64,000 bases of DNA from Serpula lacrymans var. lacrymans S7.9 (Eukaryota > Basidiomycota > Agaricomycetes > Boletales > Serpulaceae): assembly GCF_000218685.1 (NCBI RefSeq), contig NW_006763302.1:285180-349179 (forward strand), given 5' to 3'. Shown here piece after piece: positions 56,791-64,000 of this stretch; positions within the stretch are counted from its first letter, which is position 1, and each line of letters begins with the position of its first letter. The notes beneath the pieces are model-generated. The model made no database searches and was not told the origin of the DNA. It was given only the letters and a program-made list of their open reading frames with translations. The position numbers and the translations under genes were made by a program.

Positions 56791-58535
56791 GATAACCACA
56801 ACATGATGGGAATACAATAAGAAAAATCAATTCCTCACACTTTCTTGTCACATAAGATGTCGTGAAAGAGCCTCCAATTCTGCTCCGTTGGTTCCATGAT
56901 TCTCCCCACACGCATACAGAACGCCTCGAGACAATGAATGAGTTGATTTGCTTTGACTATGGTGTTTAGGCTTGTTCAGACCCATAATATTGAAAGGCTG
57001 TAATCTCTTCTCCCCGATGAAAACTTCGTAGCTGTGAGACTCCAGGGTGCAGCCATTAGCTTGGCTGGAAGTATGTGTCACATCATCAAAGTAGGTTTAC
57101 TAAGAAGCTTTTCCATGCTCCTGTTCCTCCAAAGATTATAATATTCTGTTGAGAGAATGTAAGTACACTTAAGACACATTATAGTTCAGGAATGACAGAG
57201 AAACCTTCATCACTGTCGGAGCCCCCCCGTACAACCTCTATAAGATACAGTAGAGCAAAAAGATGGACACACTTGCACCGCTATTGTACCGAGTGTTAGT
57301 GGGAAAGTATGGGATAATAGAGCAGACCCAACTGACCATAAGTGCTTTGAACATTTGTAAATAGGGGGCCATCAAAGGTAATACAAAAACAGTGTATATC
57401 CTCGAGGATCCGAACATCGTGGACTGGTAACACTGCATTATCTTTGTCCCACTGCCATTACACATATATCACACTTCTCTCACATACAGCAAAAAGTTAT
57501 TTCATGCAGAAAAGGTGAGCGCTCCTGGATCTTATATATATTACCACATCTGGTTGATCCCAACTTTATCAAAGTAAGTTGGAGCAACTCTGTTGATGGT
57601 CACAAAAGGCCACCTGCATCAATCATTGACTTGGAGATCAATGTTCTCCTGGAATTACTGACTGACAAATAATGAGTCCTCTCCTTTGTGTTTGTTAATA
57701 ATTTACTGCAAGGTCACCAGATAGAGCTATGACTAATTTTCACATTGCCATGCATTTGTTATCAGACTGTCTGCATCGAAACAGCGGTCCTGGAGTTTGA
57801 ACTTTCCCTTATATACATGAATCGGTGTCGGAGTCTAAGGAAATCTAAATAAACTAATGAGCGACAGTAGTTCTACGAGCAATAAAAGAGTGTTAGAATT
57901 ATGGTAAACAAACGAAAAAGGAAATGTGAAGTAACACGTATCCGTTACATAATTATTCCCACGGGTTTAAAGCTAGTAATCCGAATTATTATGATGATCG
58001 ATATACAAAGTGTTATATGACTCACCTTGCTTGAGCTCTTGATGTGGGTTGTTAGACTGAACTTGCTCAATCACCTTGATTACAGCTTGACTTTGGTATA
58101 ACTGCTGTTATTCAACGGACTGTATGTTGCCCTTCGGTATCGGAAATTAGTACACAGTCCTTTATTAAGAAAACGATAAAGGCCGCCTGTGATCCGGAGT
58201 GTTTCCCACGATTCGTCTTGAGCTTCTCATTATATGCGTTGTCTTCGATGAGAATGCCTCAGGGTGTTAACTGGTCCTTGAAACCAAGGAATTTTCTGAT
58301 AGGCATAGCCCATAACCTGGAATAAGTCTGATGCGACCGGTGTGGAGAACTTTACAAAGGAAGATAAGGAATAGATACATCTTGATGGGCAGGGGTAATT
58401 TTGATAAGTAGGGACTACTTTGATCTATGAGAAGGGATATTTGCTAATGTTTCCATCTGATCAAAAAGAAGTTCACCGTGCATATGAGTCATCGGAACAG
58501 ATCTAAAGAAAAGGACATATCATCCAAAACGAAAC
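56791..58535. other. Fragments without recognised gene
   Basis: A minus piece at 57,081-56,848 encodes GCTLESHSYEVFIGEKRLQP and a stop. A plus piece at about 57,547-57,672 encodes DPNFIKVSWSNSVDGHKRPP and ends in a stop. Both look like decayed exons, but I recognise no family and cannot link them. The rest to 58,535 is AT-rich and unassigned. Confidence 0.35.
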
Positions 58536-60600
58536 TCACATTTTAATCGTCCGATCACGCCCCCCACTCACAACCTTGTCTGCAACGAAGTCGACACAGT
58601 ACACTTCATCAGTATGTCCGGGAAGGTCAACTTTAAGCTTGTAAGTTTTGAGGTCCCAGATCTAGAGTCTCCCGTAAATCTCATCAGGAATACAAACTAG
58701 AAAAAACATACCTTTACACTAGAATCGCGACTCGCACTAACTACCATCCGCGAATCTGCACTCCAGGCTAAGCGATACACAGCACCTACATGCCCTCGCA
58801 AAGTCGCTACAAACCTATTCCTTCCACCTTGGTCGTCACCGGGACGTATGGACGCATCCCATAATCGGATGGCTCCGTCCCAACCCGCAGAGGCAGCCCA
58901 CCGCCCATCTGGAGAGAATGCTACATGCGCGATTTGCCTTTGGTGGCCGGTGAGCCTCGACAGGGGGCGGGGTTTATCTATGAGATAATCTAAGGTAATC
59001 TAATGATTGAGGAGCTTCATTGCTTACCACCGCTAGATGAACCAAACAGCGACCAAAGGAAGAGTGTATGATCATCTGAGCCTGTTATGAGAAGCTCGGG
59101 CGTTGTAACCAGAAGAGCTTCGTATCGTGCGAGAGCAAGGGATTGAGCTGTATGAAGGTGAAAGAGTGAGCAGAAGGTACTTTAAGAGATATGCAGACAT
59201 GAGACCAGAGGAAAGAACAACAGCTATGACAGCTTCAGATGATATAATTGCGGAAGTGCAAAAGGGTTAGATATATGCAGCAAAGTAGTGCATAAATCCT
59301 TGGAACGTTTCACATGAATCCACATTACAACATAGTGATAAATGCTAACTAACAAGGTCTTAAATTAGAGGGCAAAATAACACACCTTCAGCATCGTCAC
59401 TCGGCCGCTTATTAGTATGATCGAATGGGCCCGTACGCAAGACGAAGTCGGTGTTGAGTGTGAGTGTGGTGACCCAATGAGCGTGATCTTTTAGAACATG
59501 TAGTTGTTTACCCTATCATGCAGGGAATAAATTCAGCGTTCACAAAAATGACTCGGATGGAGGGGGCTTACGCCATTCGCATCCCATACTCTGACTGTAC
59601 GATCGCTTGACGCGGTGTAGAGTATTCCTCGCCTACCTTTTCCCCCTCCGCCCCATTTCACGACGTTTACGCTGGCTGTATGCCCGCCAAGGGCGTACTC
59701 GAGACGGCGGGTCGCCACAGACCAGACACGTACAGTGCCATCCTTTGAAGAAGATGCGAGACGCGGAGAAGCTGAGTTTCTGCGCATATAGGCAACATTG
59801 AGTGATGAACGTTGCGTGCCGATGAAAAAATGACGACAGAGACTGGACTTACATGTGTGCGGGCTCCCAGGCAAGGCTGGTGATCCATTTTGAATGTCCT
59901 TTCATCACGTCGCCGATTGCCTTTCCAGTTTTTGGGTCCCATAACCTAACATGTCCGTCATGCCCCCCAGTGGCCAATTTTCGCTCTCTCGGCTCCCATT
60001 CCACGCACAACACCCAACCTGTATGCCCTTTGAGCACGTGCGACGGGGTCTCTGTGTTTAGATCCCACAGCCTTGCATGCGTATCCCCTGAGCCCGTTGC
60101 CAACAGCGTTCCGGTGGGCGAGAATGATGCGCAAAGGATGGGTGAGGTATGTCCAGAGAGCGTGGATGAGCAGCGAGTTGCTGGGCGGACTTTAAATACA
60201 GACTGAGGAGAACAGTGGACTACTAGGAGATCTTCTTGGGTGAAAGCGTGGGAAGGATGATTGAGGACATCGGATTCGATGGATTTTGAGATAACGATGC
60301 GGGTTGGTGCATTTGATGGTGTGGCTGCATCGGCTGGGAGAGTCACATAAAATGAGAACGGAATGGCATCGTCGTCATCGTCCTTTAAATCATGCAGATT
60401 AATATTGAGAACAACATTAGTACTTGCGAACAGACTTTTTTTCTTATATTATTAACCAGAGCCTCGAGTGCATCACGAGCAACATTGGAGGGGAGGTTGA
60501 CAGCAGGAGCAATTGCTTGGCCGTCATTTTCTGCAACAAACTGCACAACGATATTTGGAGAGGGTTTGGGTTGTTCTTGCTCTGGTTCCGGGAATACCAT
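58536..60600 (-). CDS. RSA4: Notchless/Rsa4-type WD40 ribosome-assembly factor
   Basis: Exons 60,600-60,436, 60,382-59,853, 59,779-59,572, 59,512-59,386, 59,147-59,028, 58,977-58,712 and 58,661-58,536 sum to 1542 nt (513 aa), close to yeast Rsa4. An N-terminal ubiquitin-like (NLE) domain (IVVQFVAENDG, IPFSFYVTLP) is followed by eight WD repeats, for example LSGHTSPILCASFSPTGTLL, HARLWDLNTETP and LKGHTGWVLCVEWEPRERKL. In yeast the NLE domain binds the MIDAS domain of Rea1, which strips Rsa4 from pre-60S particles. The first intron boundary is the least certain. The protein ends DRTIKM; relatives usually add a Trp and one or two residues, so the last codons may be in a further exon. Confidence 0.93.
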
Positions 60601-61156
60601 GGTACACTTTCACGCGTTTTGGGGGAGGAAGAAGAGTAGCCATCAAGAGCGAAAGTGATAAATTTTCGAAAACGAAAAGCAGATTTGCCACTTTTTGCAC
60701 TGCTTTCCTATTCGGGAAATCACACTTTACCAAGCTCTATACATCAAGGTCGTATCGTACAGCCCTTTACAGTTCACATTTACGTGCCAACGTTGTTACT
60801 GTACTGTCAGAGAATCGATATACTGGGAATAGGTGAAGATGGCTCGACTCGATATAATTTGAAACAAATAAACAACTTCACCAATCTAGGGTTGTCTACA
60901 GATTCAAAGTTTCAGGTGAGCTCCTCGACAACAAATTCTGAGTAAATGTAAATCTATGAAAATAACCCACATTCAGAATAACAATGAGAGCACATGGATA
61001 TACTTGCCAGAAAATGCAGGTTTTATACCATTTCGGAGATAGAATGACAGTAACAGTAAAGGAAATACAGCCACCCCTCCAACTTGGACCCCTCAAATAC
61101 AGATATGGTCCAGAGAAGCTACAGTAACGGTCCGCGATATCACCATAAAAACACTC
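60601..61156. other. Intergenic between RSA4 start and RhoGEF 3' end
   Basis: About 560 bp holding the RSA4 promoter and the 3' end of the next gene. Nothing else is recognised. Confidence 0.4.
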
Positions 61157-64000
61157 CTAGCCAGCCACCACTTTCCCCTTTCTTCTCCCCCTCAATAGTT
61201 CATACAGAGCTGTCGCCGCCACACCACGTTCCACCACCTTTCCCTGCTTCACTTCCTTCTGTCCATGGCTAGGCACATGTTCTTGTTCACCCTCTGTGGC
61301 CCCAGACCCGAGGACCAAAGAGAACCTTTTCGCAAGCCCTTTCCCGGTGGCATTAGCCCGAGCCGTGACTGGCGTCGTCTGGAGGGCGACTGCAGGAAGA
61401 GAAAATCTTTTATGCCGACGAGCCGTGTCTTCGTTTCTGCGCGGTGTATTGCCCTTACCCCCAGGTGTAGACGATCCGCTTGCGGGCCCCGCAAACGGCA
61501 ATTCATGCATGCCGTTCAGAGGTAGAGGTGCTGACCCTGACATGGCGTCCTGCTTTACTTCGGCCATCGAGTGTGTGAAATGCGACACGCTCGGACTCGG
61601 TACAACACTTGAAGTCAAACTCTGTTCCTGCCCTATGCTTTGTTCCCGACTCAAACTTTGGGCAATACTCCGCTCACGCCCATGAAAATCTTCCAGAATA
61701 TCGTAGTAGCTTCGAGGACGCGAGGGTGGTTTTACTCTGATGCGTACTGGTGGAACGCTTGGAGCTTGATCATTCGAGTACGAACGGATGATTTCACCGT
61801 CTGAAGGCTCACGTTCGTGGGTCTCATCGCGCAAGAAGCTATCATTTTCGAGTTCAGCATCGTCTGCGCTGTCTTCAATACGATGCAGGGGGCGCCGAGG
61901 TGAAGCCCTGTTCCCATAATATGATTCAGTGTAAATATCACGTCTAGACGGACTTCCCCTCAACATGCATAACTCCTGCTTTGACGGACTGCCGCTCGAA
62001 ATGTTCCTGCCTGATGCAGAGTATTCCTCGATTGCCATGAGTGCCTCTGGCTCCGGTGCGAAATTTGAACGAGAAGGTATAGACAACCATGTAGGGAAGG
62101 ATGCAAGTGTGGGTGAGACAGCTGCGGGTGATGGTGTGGGAGGTGAGGTCAATCGGGGGAAAGGTGAGGACGCCTCGCTTTCAGAGACGCCTTCGGACAA
62201 GGTAACTGGTTCCGAAAGGGGCGGAAATACTGTTTCGTAACACTCATCGCAAGCGCGGGCTGGTTTCCCCGAATTCGAAGATGTGGGAGACGTGGGGTCT
62301 GCTATAAAAAACGTCTATATGTACCATACTCATCAGCCCCGCGAGTTGGACAGAACAGAACATAAAAGTAAGGTATTCATGCCCCAAACAGTGATGTCAA
62401 GATAGGGAGGACGAAATATAGACGAAAGAAAAATGCAACACAAGCTCACCTTTTCTGAACATCCTGCACAGACGCATCTTCCACATAGTCGACAGTGATG
62501 TCGCCTCCTTCTCCATCCAAATGCCTGACCACATCGCATACAGCTCGATATTTTGGCATCAGGAATCCAGACAGGCGGAACATAATGCTCAACATGGTGT
62601 CTAACAGTCCTCTTTCCGTGTGCTGGGTCCGATCGCAACAAGTGCGGTGCAAAATATCCTCCACGACTAGATTCATCCACAGTTCGAGGTGAATGTGGCA
62701 GAGCTTGTAGACTTCTCCTGAGATGCGTTGTACTGGCGGATGAGGTAAGTGTCGAGTTAGGGTGTATCGCATTGAGAGATATAAGTAGAGATGCTTTGGT
62801 GTCGCGGATGGCATCCGTCCAAGCATCTCGAGCAGACGTGGATTCTTTGCATTTCAATAGGTAAAGAAGGGCAGTACTCCGACAGAAGTAACCACTTACC
62901 AGCGTACACAGTGAATGATCCTTCAGGGCTCAGGATTTCAAAGCGGCGCTCCTCACCCCATTCTCTTCCTGATGAAGAACCCACAACAATCTCTACGTCC
63001 ACTAGGCTCAAATTTCCCTTACAAACCCATTTGTCTCCCGTATTAGAATTGCTTTGGGCCTGACTAGGTGTTTGTGATTTCTTCTTCCGGGGGGAAGGAA
63101 CAACGGTGACCGGGCCATTTGCAACGTGGGGGGCAGATGGTGTAAAATGTATAGGAGGGGATAAACTCGCGCCCACAGGCTCCAGATTAGGGCCGGTGAC
63201 CTTCTCGTGCGCAGCAACATGTGCCTTTAACATTTCTAGTTCGGCTTCACTTTTACTCCTGCTGCGTTCCATCATAGTTCCCGTCTGCTTCTTTACAAGA
63301 ATGTTATCGTTTGGGATTGAACTGGAGCCTCTACCACCATTTTGCTGCTCATCTGGGTCCCTTGAGCCAGAACCCTTTGACTTATTCCTTCCTATCCTAC
63401 CATCCTCATCCCACATCGATTCCCTCTCTCCACCTTCCAGCCATATTAGATAGTCTGAAAAAAGTAAGAACTCGCGTTGAAGGGATGTCACAGATCCCCT
63501 CACGTCGCTCCACCAACTTGCTGGCTTAGATTCAATCTGAAGCAACGCCCCCCGCTTGACGAACGTACGGCCTGGAGCTACTAGTGGAAATGGGAGATTT
63601 GTAGCAGACCGCTGGATGGCAAGTAATTGTAGAGTTTGGGAATGAGTGGACAGAGATGTATTAAGGGATGTTGTGACTAGACGAGAAGAGTGACATAAAT
63701 GCGGAACCTTAAAACGCGAGAAATAGTACCAGCTGAAGTGCGAACTCACTTTTACTCACAAGCCTGTGTACTTCCTCAAGCCGCCTATATTCTGGATCGT
63801 CAGGGTCGGTACAATTTATGAGGTCTTTTAGGAGGAGGAGGTACCGCGGACAACGTTGAACGATTGTGAGAAGCCAGTCGCGAAGATGAAAGTTTGCACA
63901 ACGAGGATGCAACTCTTGTTTCGCGAGAAAAGTCGCGAAAGCGGTGGGTGGAGAGGTGACAGTTGAAAGTGTTGTTAAAGTGGATATAGTTGTAGAAAAT
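61157..64000 (-). CDS. DH-PH-FYVE Rho guanine-nucleotide exchange factor, 5'-truncated by window edge
   Basis: Exons in transcript order: (beyond 64,000)-63,750, 63,676-62,900, 62,844-62,450 and 62,314-61,157. The visible part starts in the DH domain (LRDWLLTIVQRCPRYLLLLK, the conserved last helices). A PH domain follows, split by a long Ser-rich insertion (FVKRGALLQIES, LLFSDYLIWLEGG, then RRFEILSPEGSFTVYA and ARDAWTDAIRDTK). Next is a FYVE zinc finger: WIPDAKISSCMRCGQAF, RRRRHHCRLCGRCVCAGCSE, ARACDECYETV. The tail is ~370 residues, Ser/Pro-rich. This matches FGD-type exchange factors that activate Cdc42/Rho GTPases, with FYVE binding PI3P on endosomes. The FYVE basic motif reads RRRRHHCR, normal for lipid binding. 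No stops are seen. Confidence 0.9.

Noticed and set aside
61265..61685. Plus-strand open frames of 86-129 codons
   Set aside because: Shadows of the low-complexity tail of the minus-strand RhoGEF.
1..64000. CRISPR arrays, bacterial operons or phage genes
   Set aside because: None present; the sequence is eukaryotic with spliceosomal introns, and the repeated units are LTRs, inverted repeats or tandem duplications.

Overview
This window comes from a filamentous basidiomycete, almost certainly an Agaricomycete. Genes carry many short (about 45-75 nt) GT-AG introns. The mobile elements (KDZ transposase, chromodomain Ty3 elements, PIF/Harbinger, pogo-like) are typical of mushroom-forming fungi, as are the A1 aspartic proteases and the terpene synthase. 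I cannot name a species.

Left part (1-22,900) is a transposon nest. It holds four copies of a large LTR ('family L', about 1.8 kb when full length), several copies of a 0.4 kb Ty3 LTR ('family G'), a broken chromodomain Ty3 pol gene, a MITE, a broken pogo-like transposase and, at 11,173-22,895, an 11.7 kb KDZ DNA transposon. The KDZ element has inverted termini, a possible 8-bp target duplication and three accessory genes. One accessory gene has a Thr-rich stretch followed by an RNase H1 N-terminal (viroplasmin-like) domain. An intact 205-aa paralogue of it lies outside the element at 2158-2890.

Middle part (23,000-46,000) is mostly host sequence. Two secreted aspartic proteases (23,566-25,472 and 29,049-30,953, both minus) flank an intact sesquiterpene synthase (26,234-27,478, minus). 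Next come riboflavin gene RIB3 (minus) and a mitochondrial phosphate carrier (plus) sharing a divergent promoter. A gene-poor stretch follows with a GTPase relic and hairpin repeats. Then come a Ser/Pro-rich protein, a RecQ-type helicase relic and a seven-exon conserved protein of unknown function.

Right part: a PIF/Harbinger transposon with perfect 58-bp inverted repeats (47,413-51,765), a second Ty3/family-L cluster (52,594-56,790), then host genes for the ribosome-assembly factor Notchless/Rsa4 (58,536-60,600) and a DH-PH-FYVE Rho exchange factor that runs off the right edge.

A theme across unrelated transposons is inactivation by TGA stops at positions that read as arginine. This is consistent with CGA-to-TGA change by deamination of methylated CpG. 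The host gene models with assigned splice sites stay open. I derived splice sites by eye from GT/AG signals, frame continuity and family conservation. Where I list all exons, the summed length is divisible by three.
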